Assembly: GCF_029215995.1 (NCBI RefSeq)
Contig: NZ_JAEMVB010000009.1
Coordinates: 1 to 63,980 of the forward strand
Direction: 5' to 3'
Length of the DNA: 63,980 nucleotides
Source of the DNA: Sulfurimonas sp. SAG-AH-194-L11
GTDB lineage: Bacteria > Campylobacterota > Campylobacteria > Campylobacterales > Sulfurimonadaceae
Position 1 is the stretch's first letter; the number at the start of each line of letters is the position of its first letter. Of the stretch, positions 53,580-62,560 are shown one piece after another. Under the pieces are notes generated by a model. It was given only the letters and a program-made list of their open reading frames with translations. It was not told the origin of the DNA and did no database searches. The position numbers and the translations under genes were made by a program.

Positions 53580-54344
53580 TTAGTCAAACTGACTAATGCG
53601 GTCAGCAGGTGCAAGGTAAGCTAAAAGTTTTGCTTCAAGTACACGAGGTGCATCACCCGACTGAATAGACATAATACCCGAGATAATCATTTCACGAATC
53701 ATTGACTCTTCATCATTTCTAATACTTAGAATATTATAAATTGGTGTTCCAAAAACATTTCCAATGATAGCACCATACATAGTTGTAAGGAGTGCAACTG
53801 CCATTGAAGGACCAATTGCTGAAGGATCTGCCATGTTTAAAAGCATCGCAACAAGACCAATTAGTGTTCCAACCATACCCATGGCTCCAGCAAGTCCTGC
53901 CCACTGGTTAAAAATCGAACCATGTATTTTATGACGTGTACTGGTTTGTTCTAACTCTATTTCTAAAAGTTCACGAATAGTATCCGGTTCACTTCCATCA
54001 ATAGCCATTGAAAGACCTTTTTTCAAGAACTCATTTTCTTCAGTGTTCACTTCACCTTCAAGAGCTAAAATACCGTCTTTTCTAGCCTTAGTAGCAAATT
54101 CAACAAGTTTTTTAATAAGTTCAGCAGGATCTTCTTCTCCTGGCTTTATTGCTTTCATAAAAATTTTTGTAAAAGCTTTCATTTGATTTGGTTTAAACGA
54201 AATCATAAGGGCCCCGATACTACCACCAACAACGATTAAAACAGATGGAATATCGATGTATGCCCCAACACCAACACCCATAGTCATAGCTCCTAAAAGA
54301 AGAACCATGATTAACACTATACCAATGACCGTACCTAAATCCAT
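53580..54344 (-). CDS. motA: Flagellar stator protein MotA (PomA-like)
   Basis: A 254-residue four-helix protein that with MotB forms the ion channel driving flagellar rotation. PSVLIVVGGSIGALMISF, the cytosolic charged loop (ELIKKLVEFATKARKDG) with the rotor-facing Arg/Glu, and the pore helices AMGMVGTLIGLVAMLLNM and GPSMAVALLTTMYGAI are clear. The whole chain resembles PomA. It heads the motA-motB-fliP-trmA run; a TATTAT -10-like box is at 54379-54384 on the minus strand. Confidence 0.95.
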   Translation of the reverse strand: MDLGTVIGIVLIMVLLLGAMTMGVGVGAYIDIPSVLIVVGGSIGALMISFKPNQMKAFTKIFMKAIKPGEEDPAELIKKLVEFATKARKDGILALEGEVNTEENEFLKKGLSMAIDGSEPDTIRELLEIELEQTSTRHKIHGSIFNQWAGLAGAMGMVGTLIGLVAMLLNMADPSAIGPSMAVALLTTMYGAIIGNVFGTPIYNILSIRNDEESMIREMIISGIMSIQSGDAPRVLEAKLLAYLAPADRISQFD

Positions 54345-54403
54345 TTAAAAGCCTTACGTAATTTTAATTAATTGCCTTATAATACCACAAAAAATATTAG
54401 TAT

Positions 54404-56263
54404 CTAGTAATCTAAATATGTTTGAAGGAGTTTTTGCATATAAACATTCCCTTTAAGCTTCAAACCACTTACATTTCCATCTTTATAAACAACTCTATCT
54501 TCCTTTAAGTCGTATGTTAGACTCCCCTCTTTGGTGATGAGTCCAAAACCATTTTTATTCATAATATAAGCATTTTCTTTGTACTCTTTACAAAAAATAT
54601 CTCTACTCCAAAGAAATTCCTTATGAGAAATATTTAACTGTGATAATAGTGTTGCGGCTATATCGCGTTGAGAGACTATTTTATCTATATTTTTTCCACG
54701 ATACTCTTTTTTAATTACATCACCGTAAAAAAGCATAGGGATATGGTGCCATCTTTTATCTGCTCTACTCCATGCTTGTGGTGTATGGTGTGAATGGTCT
54801 GCTATAAAAATGAACAGAGTATTTTTATACCAAGACTCTTTTTTCGCCATTTCTATAAATTTTCCTATTGACTTATCTGTATAATAAATTGAGTTTAAGT
54901 AGCCTTTGTCTCCAGCTCCCCACTCTACTACATCTTTCATCGGTTGATCATAAGGTGAGTGTGAACTTAGGGTAAAAAGTGAATTAAAAAACGGCTCTTT
55001 TGCCTGTGATGATTTTTGCAGTAAATACTCAAGCATATACTCATCATGATAGCCTAAAACTCCCTCTTTATCTGAGTCCATATTTATATCACTATGCTCT
55101 TGTATGATGTCAAACCCATTTCCATACATATATGATGTCAAGTTTCCATAACGCAGCTGTCCACCAAAGTAAAAACCAGTTGAGTAGCCATTTTCTTTTA
55201 ATTTTTGTGTTAAAAATGGTAGTTTGTAGAACTTTGAGGGAAGGTTTGTGATGTAAGTTCCTGCGAGTGCTGGCCAGCCTGAAAAAATCGATGGTAGACC
55301 TTCATGTGAAAGTGTTGCACTCGAATAGGTGTGAGTAAAAAGTATACCCTCTTGAGACATCTTCATTATGTTTGGTATGACTTTTTGGTACTTCTCATCT
55401 TTTATAAAGTCACCTGAGAGGCTCTCCCAAATCACTAAGACAATATTTGGCCTATCCATGCTAAGGATTGACTCGCGTTTACACTCCTCAGGTGTTGCCA
55501 TTAGTTCGTGTAAAATAGTCTCTTTTTTGTCATCATCCAAAGTAATTTTGTAGGGATTTTCTCCATTGAGGATAGCTTGATTTTCTGTAATACTATGTAT
55601 AAAATTATAAACTGTACTGATAGCAATATCGTTATAAACCTTATGTTTTGAGAAGTAAACTGTACTTTGAGAGATTGGTATCTCAGCCCAACCACCCCGT
55701 GCTCCTAAAAAGATAAAAAGAGGAAGTATAAAAAGTGAAAATAGCACTACTCTATAGTCGCGTTTGGCTTTTACATCGTAACTTAAAAAAATCTTTTTTA
55801 TAAGTCTGTAAAAAATGGCTAAAACAACAAGCATTATAAATGTAAGAATTATTGTTAGCATGATTGGGTTTGAGGCTATAGCTTCATCAGGGTGTTTTAA
55901 ATAGTTAAAAATTTTAAATGTAGGTTTCTCTTCCCACTCATTATAAATACCGAGTTCAGCGATATAGATAAATGTAGAGAACACAATAACTCCACAAGTA
56001 TAGATAAAGAGTATGATTTTTATAATTTTAGACTTAAAAAGTATGTTTATATTGAGTAAAAGCCAAGGAATAACTATAAGTATAGAAGCTGTTGCCACAT
56101 CTAAACTAATGGCGTTTACATATGCTAAAAGAGTCTCTTTAAAAGGATGTGCTACAACTTGTAATTTATCCCAGTAGTAAACTACAAAAATAGTTCTAAA
56201 TAGTTCGATAAAAAAGAAAAAAAGAAAAAACTGTTTGAGTAAAAGGGCGAGACTGTTTTGCAT
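54404..56263 (-). CDS. LtaS-like membrane sulfatase family phosphotransferase
   Basis: A 619-residue protein with about five N-terminal membrane helices (to about residue 200) and a periplasmic sulfatase-fold domain. The metal Glu is in NIVLVIWESLSGDF, a Thr nucleophile candidate in SATLSHEGLPSIFSG, His in SSHSPYDQP and the Asp-His pair in FIADHSHHTP. Family members (LtaS, OpgB, phosphoethanolamine transferases) transfer phosphoglycerol or phosphoethanolamine to envelope glycans. Substrate not determined. It is divergent from the arabinose cluster. Confidence 0.88.
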   Translation of the reverse strand: MQNSLALLLKQFFLFFFFIELFRTIFVVYYWDKLQVVAHPFKETLLAYVNAISLDVATASILIVIPWLLLNINILFKSKIIKIILFIYTCGVIVFSTFIYIAELGIYNEWEEKPTFKIFNYLKHPDEAIASNPIMLTIILTFIMLVVLAIFYRLIKKIFLSYDVKAKRDYRVVLFSLFILPLFIFLGARGGWAEIPISQSTVYFSKHKVYNDIAISTVYNFIHSITENQAILNGENPYKITLDDDKKETILHELMATPEECKRESILSMDRPNIVLVIWESLSGDFIKDEKYQKVIPNIMKMSQEGILFTHTYSSATLSHEGLPSIFSGWPALAGTYITNLPSKFYKLPFLTQKLKENGYSTGFYFGGQLRYGNLTSYMYGNGFDIIQEHSDINMDSDKEGVLGYHDEYMLEYLLQKSSQAKEPFFNSLFTLSSHSPYDQPMKDVVEWGAGDKGYLNSIYYTDKSIGKFIEMAKKESWYKNTLFIFIADHSHHTPQAWSRADKRWHHIPMLFYGDVIKKEYRGKNIDKIVSQRDIAATLLSQLNISHKEFLWSRDIFCKEYKENAYIMNKNGFGLITKEGSLTYDLKEDRVVYKDGNVSGLKLKGNVYMQKLLQTYLDY

Positions 56264-56299
56264 AATGGAAGAGACCTTTAGGATATTTATTGTGTTGAC

Positions 56300-56305
56300 A
56301 TTATA
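56300..56305 (-). promoter_or_regulatory. -10 box for the LtaS-like gene
   Basis: TATAAT on the minus strand, 36 bases upstream of the start codon in the divergent intergenic region. No clear -35. Confidence 0.35.
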
Positions 56306-56336
56306 ATATAAAAATATTTTTAAATCGTTTATAGTG

Positions 56337-56342
56337 TATAAT
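56337..56342 (+). promoter_or_regulatory. -10 box for the arabinose operon
   Basis: TATAAT preceded by TG in the same divergent region, 32 bases before the first glycosyltransferase ATG at 56375. It would drive the whole seven-gene cluster. Confidence 0.4.
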
Positions 56343-56374
56343 AAGAGAAATAAACTTTAGGACTATACTCTTAT

Positions 56375-57778
56375 ATGCTAGATAAATTTTATAAAACGCC
56401 ACAAAAAAGTGCTTACATACTTATTCTAATTCTAGCAATTTTTGCGACTCTTTACAATGCTATTTTACCACTCCATGGCGATGAGGCTTACTACTGGATG
56501 TGGAGTCATGACTTACAGCTGAGTTACTTTGACCACCCACCTATGATAGCCTATCTTATCTATTTCAGTAACTTTATCTCACAAAGTGAATGGGGTGTGA
56601 GGCTTGTACCTGTTCTTGCTATGAGTATCTCTTCACTTTATGTTTATAAACTTACAGCACTTCTGAGTGATGAAAAAACTGCTCTTAATGCAGTAGTCAT
56701 CATCTCAGCTGTTCTTTTAACACATGCTGGTTATATCTTTGCCACTCCTGATGCTCCACTTATCCTTTTTTGGACGCTCTCACTTTATCACTCTTACAAA
56801 GCAATATTTGAGGGAAAACTTCTTAACTTCATTTTAGCGGGTATATTTTTAGGTGCGATGATGATAAGTAAATACTCAGCTATCATGCTTGTTTTGAGCA
56901 TTCTTATCTTTATTCTCACCAAACGCAGAGATCTGTTTTCAAACCCTTATCTTTATCTCTCAGGTATCATTGCTACTCTTGTAGTTGCACCTATGCTCTA
57001 CTGGAACTATCAGCACGAGTGGATTAGCTTTCTCTTTCAACTCGACCATGGTTCAAGTGACTCTTACACCATACAGCCTTGGCTTATTTTAGAGTTTGTC
57101 TCTTCACAGTTTGGTGTTTTTAGTCCTGTTTTTGCATGGATTTTATTTTATTATCTAGTAAAAGAAAAACTTTATTTCAAGGATGAAAAACTTTACTTTA
57201 TAGCTCTGAGTGTAGTAGTGATTTTACTCTTTTTTCTTTATAAAAGTTTTTATGTCAGTATGGCACCGAGTTACTCTGCGCCAGCTTACATCGGTGGAGC
57301 TATTTTACTTAGCATCATTATCAAAAAGTATGAACTTAAAAAAAGTTTTGTGATTGGTCTAGTAATTGCACTCTTTTTTACCATCTTAGTAAGAACTGCA
57401 CTCATAACTCACCTCCCAGAACTGCAGCGTTTTATGTATAAAACAGAGGATGTCGTAAATAGAATGTATACGCATGCTAAAGAGGGAGATAAGTTTTATG
57501 GAGCACACTTAACTACTGCGGCATACATAAAGTTTTATCTACCCAAGCATCCTGACACTGATGTGGCGATTGACTCAAGATACTCTTACTACGATATGGT
57601 TCGAGATGAAAAAGAGTGGCATAAAGATGGTTTAGTGCTTTGTAGAAATAACAAACGTGATAAAGAGCTACAAAAATACTATGAAAATGTAGAACTAATT
57701 GACACCTATAAAGTCCTTAAAAATAGAATTTTCTACACATACAGAGTCTCCAATCCAAAACAAATTGAGAAAAAATGA
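56375..57778 (+). CDS. ArnT/PMT-like membrane glycosyltransferase (GT-C fold), first copy
   Basis: A 467-residue protein with about 11 membrane helices and a C-terminal periplasmic part. It has the GT39/GT83 features: LHGDEAYYWMWSH with the catalytic Asp/Glu pair in the first periplasmic loop, YFDHPPMIAYLIY, and FATPDAPLILFWTLS. ArnT-type enzymes use polyprenyl-phosphate sugar donors. Because the cluster makes polyprenyl-phospho-arabinose, this is a candidate arabinosyltransferase (inference). It overlaps the UbiA gene by 4 bases (ATGA). Confidence 0.88.
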   Translation: MLDKFYKTPQKSAYILILILAIFATLYNAILPLHGDEAYYWMWSHDLQLSYFDHPPMIAYLIYFSNFISQSEWGVRLVPVLAMSISSLYVYKLTALLSDEKTALNAVVIISAVLLTHAGYIFATPDAPLILFWTLSLYHSYKAIFEGKLLNFILAGIFLGAMMISKYSAIMLVLSILIFILTKRRDLFSNPYLYLSGIIATLVVAPMLYWNYQHEWISFLFQLDHGSSDSYTIQPWLILEFVSSQFGVFSPVFAWILFYYLVKEKLYFKDEKLYFIALSVVVILLFFLYKSFYVSMAPSYSAPAYIGGAILLSIIIKKYELKKSFVIGLVIALFFTILVRTALITHLPELQRFMYKTEDVVNRMYTHAKEGDKFYGAHLTTAAYIKFYLPKHPDTDVAIDSRYSYYDMVRDEKEWHKDGLVLCRNNKRDKELQKYYENVELIDTYKVLKNRIFYTYRVSNPKQIEKK

Positions 57779-58638
57779 AAAACCTTATAACTCTTTTACG
57801 CCCACACCAGTATGTAAAAAACCTCTTTATTTTTGCACCACTTATCTTCGCATTTAACTTCAATGAAGAGAGTGTTTTAAACGCTACTCTCGCATTTATA
57901 CTTTTCTCACTACTTGCGAGTAGTATTTATGTTTTAAACGACTTTATGGACATAGAAGAAGACAAAAAACATCCTACTAAAAAAAATCGCCCTCTTGCCT
58001 CGGGTGCTATCTCCCTTACAACTGCTAACTTTATTTTTCTTGGGCTTTCATCAACTACACTCATAGCCACATACCTCTTTTCTACTCCTTTATTTGCAGT
58101 TTTAGTTATGTACTTTGTCTTAAATATTTTGTATTCATTCAGACTTAAACATATAGCTATTGTTGACATTTTCATCATCGCTACAGGTTTCGTACTGCGC
58201 TTATTCGCAGGTGCACAAGTGACTGAGACTCCTCTCTCAATGTGGATAATCATCATCACTTTTTTACTCGCCATCTTCCTAGCCCTAGCTAAACGCAGAG
58301 ATGATGTTCTACTCTCCATCGAGGGTAAAGAGACACGAAAGAACATAGATGGATACAACCTAGAGTTTGTAAACGCAGCTATGGTTCTTATGAGTGGCGT
58401 TGTAATAGTGAGCTACTTACAGTACACAGTTTCACCCGCAGTTATTGCTCGTTTAGGAAATGAGTACCTCTACCTCACAACTCTTTTTGTGATCCTTGCA
58501 ATTTTGCGTTATATGCAGATAACTTTTGTAGAACAACAAAGCGGTAGTCCAAGTAAGATAGTGCTCAAAGATACATTTATAAAAGTCACTCTTCTTTTAT
58601 GGCTCATTAGTTTTGTGGGGATTGTTAAGTTCGTATGA
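57775..58638 (+). CDS. UbiA-family decaprenyl-phosphate phosphoribosyltransferase (DPPR synthase-like)
   Basis: A 287-residue protein with about nine membrane helices. The first Asp-rich motif is NDFMDIEEDKKHPTKKNRP (N55, D56, D59, D63), matching the DPPR synthase branch (Rv3806c) rather than quinone prenyltransferases. YNLEFVNA and ALAKRRDDVLL form the second site. Reaction: PRPP plus polyprenyl phosphate to polyprenylphosphoryl-5-phosphoribose. It starts inside the end of the first glycosyltransferase gene and overlaps gtrA by 4 bases. Confidence 0.88.
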   Translation: MKNLITLLRPHQYVKNLFIFAPLIFAFNFNEESVLNATLAFILFSLLASSIYVLNDFMDIEEDKKHPTKKNRPLASGAISLTTANFIFLGLSSTTLIATYLFSTPLFAVLVMYFVLNILYSFRLKHIAIVDIFIIATGFVLRLFAGAQVTETPLSMWIIIITFLLAIFLALAKRRDDVLLSIEGKETRKNIDGYNLEFVNAAMVLMSGVVIVSYLQYTVSPAVIARLGNEYLYLTTLFVILAILRYMQITFVEQQSGSPSKIVLKDTFIKVTLLLWLISFVGIVKFV

Positions 58639-59024
58639 TAGCGATTCGTTATGTCATTTTTGCTATCATATCAACCATAGTAAACCTTTTTTTTCAGTGG
58701 TTGAGCTTTTTTATATATAGTGGTTTTTTGTCTCTCTACCTCGCCATGTTTCTTGGAACTCTCGCAGGTTTAGTGCTAAAATACATACTAGATAAAAAGT
58801 ACATCTTTTTTCATGAGACTAAAGGTGCTAAAGATAACACCAAAAAGTTTATGCTCTACTCTCTTATGGGAGTTTTTACGACCTTTATCTTTTGGGGTTT
58901 TGAGATTGGTTTTGATTATGCGTTTGAAGATGAAAATGCGAAGTACTTAGGGGCTATCATAGGTTTAGCCATAGGCTACATAGTCAAGTATAATTTAGAT
59001 AAAAAATTTGTTTTTAAGGACTAA
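58635..59024 (+). CDS. GtrA family small membrane protein
   Basis: A 129-residue protein with four membrane helices, including the typical N-terminal YVIFAIISTIVNLFFQWLSF and KYILDKKYIF. GtrA proteins are suggested flippases or recruiting factors for lipid-linked sugars. The M. tuberculosis relative Rv3789 lies directly upstream of dprE1, as here. Overlap of 4 bases with the UbiA gene. Confidence 0.88.
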   Translation: MIAIRYVIFAIISTIVNLFFQWLSFFIYSGFLSLYLAMFLGTLAGLVLKYILDKKYIFFHETKGAKDNTKKFMLYSLMGVFTTFIFWGFEIGFDYAFEDENAKYLGAIIGLAIGYIVKYNLDKKFVFKD

Positions 59025-59027
59025 GGT

Positions 59028-60320
59028 TTGAGTTTACAAAGCTGGGGAATGTACCCAAAAGTTGAAAATGAAGTTGTTAAGTTTACTAGCCAAGCAGAGT
59101 TAAAAGAGCAAGTAAACACAGCAGATGAACTCATAGCTTATGGAAATGGTCGTAGTTATGGAGATAGTGCTCTTAGTAGCACTTTAGTTCATACAAAACC
59201 TTATGACTACTTTTTAGATTTTGATGAAACTGAAGGTATTTTACATGTCCAAGCGGGTGTTTTACTTTCTGAAATACTCGAGGGAATCGTTAAACGCGGT
59301 TGGTTTTTAAAAGTCACACCGGGAACAAAGCTCATTACTGTTGGTGGTGCTATCGCCTCTGACATTCACGGCAAGAACCATCATATAGAGGGCTGTTTTA
59401 GTGAATGTGTCGAAGAGTTTACCATCATGTTAGCAGATGGCACGACTCAAAGAGTAAAAAAAGGCGAGGAACTTTTTCTAGCAACTTGTGGGGGAATGGG
59501 TCTTACAGGTGTCATCTTAGATGCAAAAATAAGTCTCAAAAAAATCAACTCTCAGTATATAAACCAAACAACCATAAAAACAAAAAACCTCAAAGAGACT
59601 TTTGATGCATTTGAAGAGTACAGTAGTCTGCCTTACAGTGTCGCATGGATAGACTGTCTTGCAAAAGATGAAAACATAGGGAAGTCACTCCTTATGGTTG
59701 GTGACTTTGCAGATGATGGCGACCTACGTTACAAACCAAAAGCAAAACTCAACATCCCCTTTAACTTTCCCTCTTTCACTCTTAATACCCTAAGTGTAAA
59801 AGCTTTTAACTGGCTCTACTACTGGAAATCTCAAGATGGCATTTCCAAACAGCAAGTTCACTTTGACAGCTTTTTTTATCCACTTGATAGCATTAGAAAC
59901 TGGAACCGTATTTACGGTAAAAATGGTTTTACTCAGTACCAATTTATACTTCCAAAAGAGTCTAGTTTTGATGGACTAGAACGAATTTTAGATAAAATTT
60001 CCAAAAGTGGAAAAGGCTCCTTTCTTGCAGTACTTAAACTCTACGGAAAAGAGAACAAAAACTATCTCTCTTTTCCTATAGAGGGTTACTCGTTAGCACT
60101 CGACTTTAAGATAGAAGATGGACTCTTTGAGCTTTTAGATGAGCTTGATGAGATAGTAGTAGAGTGTCGTGGACGCATATACCTCACAAAAGATGTTCGA
60201 GTAAGTAAAGATACTTTTGAGTATGGATATCCACACATAGAAAAATTTAGAAAATTTAGAAAAGAGAATAATATGAGTGAGAAATTTAATTCACTACAAA
60301 GTAAAAGATTAGGATTATAA
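59028..60320 (+). CDS. dprE1: Decaprenylphosphoryl-beta-D-ribose 2-oxidase (DprE1-like)
   Basis: A 430-residue VAO-family FAD oxidase; with DprE2 it epimerises the 2-position of lipid-linked ribose to arabinose. GNGRSYGDSAL and DIHGKNHHIEG (His114) form the FAD site; RIYLTKDVR holds the catalytic Lys388. The Cys387 of M. tuberculosis DprE1, target of benzothiazinones, aligns with Ala357 in SFPIEGYSLALDF. Start is TTG at 59028 with AAGGACTAAGG upstream, supported by the conserved SLQSWGMYPKV start; an ATG seven codons later is possible. Confidence 0.9.
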   Translation: MSLQSWGMYPKVENEVVKFTSQAELKEQVNTADELIAYGNGRSYGDSALSSTLVHTKPYDYFLDFDETEGILHVQAGVLLSEILEGIVKRGWFLKVTPGTKLITVGGAIASDIHGKNHHIEGCFSECVEEFTIMLADGTTQRVKKGEELFLATCGGMGLTGVILDAKISLKKINSQYINQTTIKTKNLKETFDAFEEYSSLPYSVAWIDCLAKDENIGKSLLMVGDFADDGDLRYKPKAKLNIPFNFPSFTLNTLSVKAFNWLYYWKSQDGISKQQVHFDSFFYPLDSIRNWNRIYGKNGFTQYQFILPKESSFDGLERILDKISKSGKGSFLAVLKLYGKENKNYLSFPIEGYSLALDFKIEDGLFELLDELDEIVVECRGRIYLTKDVRVSKDTFEYGYPHIEKFRKFRKENNMSEKFNSLQSKRLGL

Positions 60321-60321
60321 T

Positions 60322-61053
60322 ATGAGCTACGTTTTAATAGTTGGAGCAAAGAGTGATATAGCAAAAGAAGTGGCTCGCGTTTATGCGAAGAATGGATATA
60401 ACTTATACCTTGGTGCTAGAAAAGTGAACGAGTTAGAAGAGTTTAAAACTGACTTAGAAGTTCGCTCATCCGTAAGTGTAGAGCTTATAGAACTTGACAT
60501 AACAGCTTACGAAACACACCAGAGTATCTATGAGAGTTTGAGCGAGAAACCTCTTGGCGTTGTAGTAGTTTCAGGTTATATGACAGAACAACATAAGGCT
60601 GAAAAAAGCTGGGATGAATCTCTTAACACTATAAATGTCAACTACACTGGAGCCGTAAGTCTTTTAAACATAGTTGCAAATGACTTTGAAGAAGAAAAAC
60701 GAGGATTTATCGTAGGGGTAAGTTCAGTAGCAGGCGATCGTGGTCGTAAAACGAACTACATCTACGGCAGTGCTAAGGCTGCATTTAGTGCGTATCTTAG
60801 TGGTCTTAGAAATAGACTTTATGAGAGTAGTGTAAGTGTTCTTACTGTTAAACCGGGTTTTGTAAACACTAAAATGACAGAAGGTTTAGCACTACCCCAG
60901 AAACTCACAGCAGAGCCTATAGAAGTAGCAGAAGATATTTTCAAAGCACAACAAGCAGGAAAAAACATACTCTATACAAAGTGGATATGGCGTTACATTA
61001 TGCTCATTATCACACACATTCCTGAGTTCGTATTTAAAAAACTGAGTATCTAA
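60322..61053 (+). CDS. dprE2: Decaprenylphosphoryl-2-keto-ribose reductase (DprE2-like SDR)
   Basis: A 243-residue short-chain dehydrogenase. The NAD(P) site is VGAKSDIAKEVARVYAKNGY, a Ser in VGVSSVAGDRG and the Tyr-x3-Lys pair in YIYGSAKAAFSAYL. As partner of DprE1 it would reduce the 2-keto intermediate to decaprenylphosphoryl-arabinose. It starts one base after the dprE1 stop. A hydrophobic C-terminal helix (IMLIITHIPEFVFKKL) resembles the membrane-associating end of DprE2. Confidence 0.88.
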   Translation: MSYVLIVGAKSDIAKEVARVYAKNGYNLYLGARKVNELEEFKTDLEVRSSVSVELIELDITAYETHQSIYESLSEKPLGVVVVSGYMTEQHKAEKSWDESLNTINVNYTGAVSLLNIVANDFEEEKRGFIVGVSSVAGDRGRKTNYIYGSAKAAFSAYLSGLRNRLYESSVSVLTVKPGFVNTKMTEGLALPQKLTAEPIEVAEDIFKAQQAGKNILYTKWIWRYIMLIITHIPEFVFKKLSI

Positions 61054-61057
61054 AGCC

Positions 61058-62560
61058 ATGACTAAACTATACGAAAAAGAGATAAAAATTGTTGGGCTTG
61101 TACTTGTAGCAAAACTCATCATCCTAGCACTTATTCCTCTAACGGGTGATGAAGCATACTTTATCAAGTGGGCAATGCACATAAGTAGCGGTTACTACGA
61201 TCATCCACCTATGGTTGGTTGGCTTATCTACCTTATGAGTTTCATTAACGATAGCATCATCTTTTTTCGACTTTTCTCCTTTATGGCGGCTATTACCGTC
61301 GCGTTTAGCATCTACAAGATAGCACAGCTTTATGTAGATGAAAACAGAGCCTATCTACTTTTTTTACTTTTTCTAGTCTCGCCTGTAGATATTTTGATGT
61401 CGCTTTTTACAAACGACATTCCCCTTGTACTTTTTGGAACACTTGGAACTCAGTTCTTTTTGTACTCTCTTAAAAAAGAGCAGACTGTAAGATATGCCCT
61501 ACTCTCAGGACTTTTTTTAGGGGCTGCGTTTTTAAGTAAGTATTTCTCTGTTTTTCTTTTCTTCTCACTTTTTGTTTTTGCCATAAGTGTTTACAAAACT
61601 AAGTCCATAAAAACACTCCTCATAGCAATGCCCCTAGTCCTTTTAGCCATCGCCCAAAATATGTACTTCAACTACAACTGCTGTTGGAACAACATCATGT
61701 TTAACTTCTTTGCTCGAACGGAGTCTCACTATAACTTTGAGACATTTTCAAATTTTTTACTTAACCTTGTCTATGTCGTAACGCCATGGGCATTTTGGTT
61801 TTTGTATAAAAGTAGAAAAAACTTTATAAAAAATGAACTGCTTATACTCGTCTCACTAATACTTGGAGTAATGTTTGTAGTATTTTTTATGGTTTCACTC
61901 AAAAACCTTATGGGCATACACTGGTTCATACTCTTCATCCCCTATATCTTTTTACTCTTTGCATTTTTGGATGAGAAGTACCTGCATAAACTCTTCAAGT
62001 ACAATGCCATTTTTACAGCTCTACATATCATCATCTTGTTAGCAGTGCTTACAGCATTTCATCTACTCCCAAACGCAATGTTTAAATCAAGCTACTTCTA
62101 TGAAGATGCAGTTCTTAGCTCAAATATGAAAGAGACTTGCAAGATTTTAGATGAAAAGTACGCAGATAAAAAACTCTTCTCTACAGGCTACACAAACTCT
62201 GCCATGTTTAACTACTACTGTAAAAAAGATATGCCGATGATATTTAGCAACTCTATTTTTGGTCGTATGGATGATAAACTTGTAGACATTCGCACCCTCA
62301 AAGAAACCGACTTCTACATCTTTAACAACCGTGAGATAAAAAAGAGTGACTTAGACAATGTTTGTGATAATGTCAAGATAGATACCTTCAAAGTAGAGGA
62401 TGCCCTCTTTTATGTAGCAGAGTGTAGAGGCTTTAACTATGACAAGTACAAAACTCACTACCTAGATATACAGCAAAAGAAGTTCTATGATATACCAGAC
62501 TTTTTACCACAAGGTAAGTGTTATTTTAATGACAGATACTACACAAAAGATGCTAAATGA
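61058..62560 (+). CDS. ArnT/PMT-like membrane glycosyltransferase, second copy
   Basis: A 500-residue GT-C protein with about 11 membrane helices. It starts like the first copy, with TGDEAYFIKWAMHISSGYYD (Asp/Glu pair) and YDHPPMVGWLIYL, and FTNDIPLVLFGTLG. The C-terminal periplasmic part differs, carrying several Cys (KETCKILDEK, YYCKKDMP, CDNVKIDTF, AECRG) that could form disulfides. Substrate/acceptor unknown; arabinose transfer is inferred from context. It overlaps the HAD gene by 4 bases. Confidence 0.87.
   Translation: MTKLYEKEIKIVGLVLVAKLIILALIPLTGDEAYFIKWAMHISSGYYDHPPMVGWLIYLMSFINDSIIFFRLFSFMAAITVAFSIYKIAQLYVDENRAYLLFLLFLVSPVDILMSLFTNDIPLVLFGTLGTQFFLYSLKKEQTVRYALLSGLFLGAAFLSKYFSVFLFFSLFVFAISVYKTKSIKTLLIAMPLVLLAIAQNMYFNYNCCWNNIMFNFFARTESHYNFETFSNFLLNLVYVVTPWAFWFLYKSRKNFIKNELLILVSLILGVMFVVFFMVSLKNLMGIHWFILFIPYIFLLFAFLDEKYLHKLFKYNAIFTALHIIILLAVLTAFHLLPNAMFKSSYFYEDAVLSSNMKETCKILDEKYADKKLFSTGYTNSAMFNYYCKKDMPMIFSNSIFGRMDDKLVDIRTLKETDFYIFNNREIKKSDLDNVCDNVKIDTFKVEDALFYVAECRGFNYDKYKTHYLDIQQKKFYDIPDFLPQGKCYFNDRYYTKDAK

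Noticed and set aside
56295..56300. Perfect TTGACA as a -35 box for the arabinose operon
   Set aside because: It lies 36 bases from the TATAAT at 56337, far too distant, and overlaps the opposite-strand -10 box; taken as chance.
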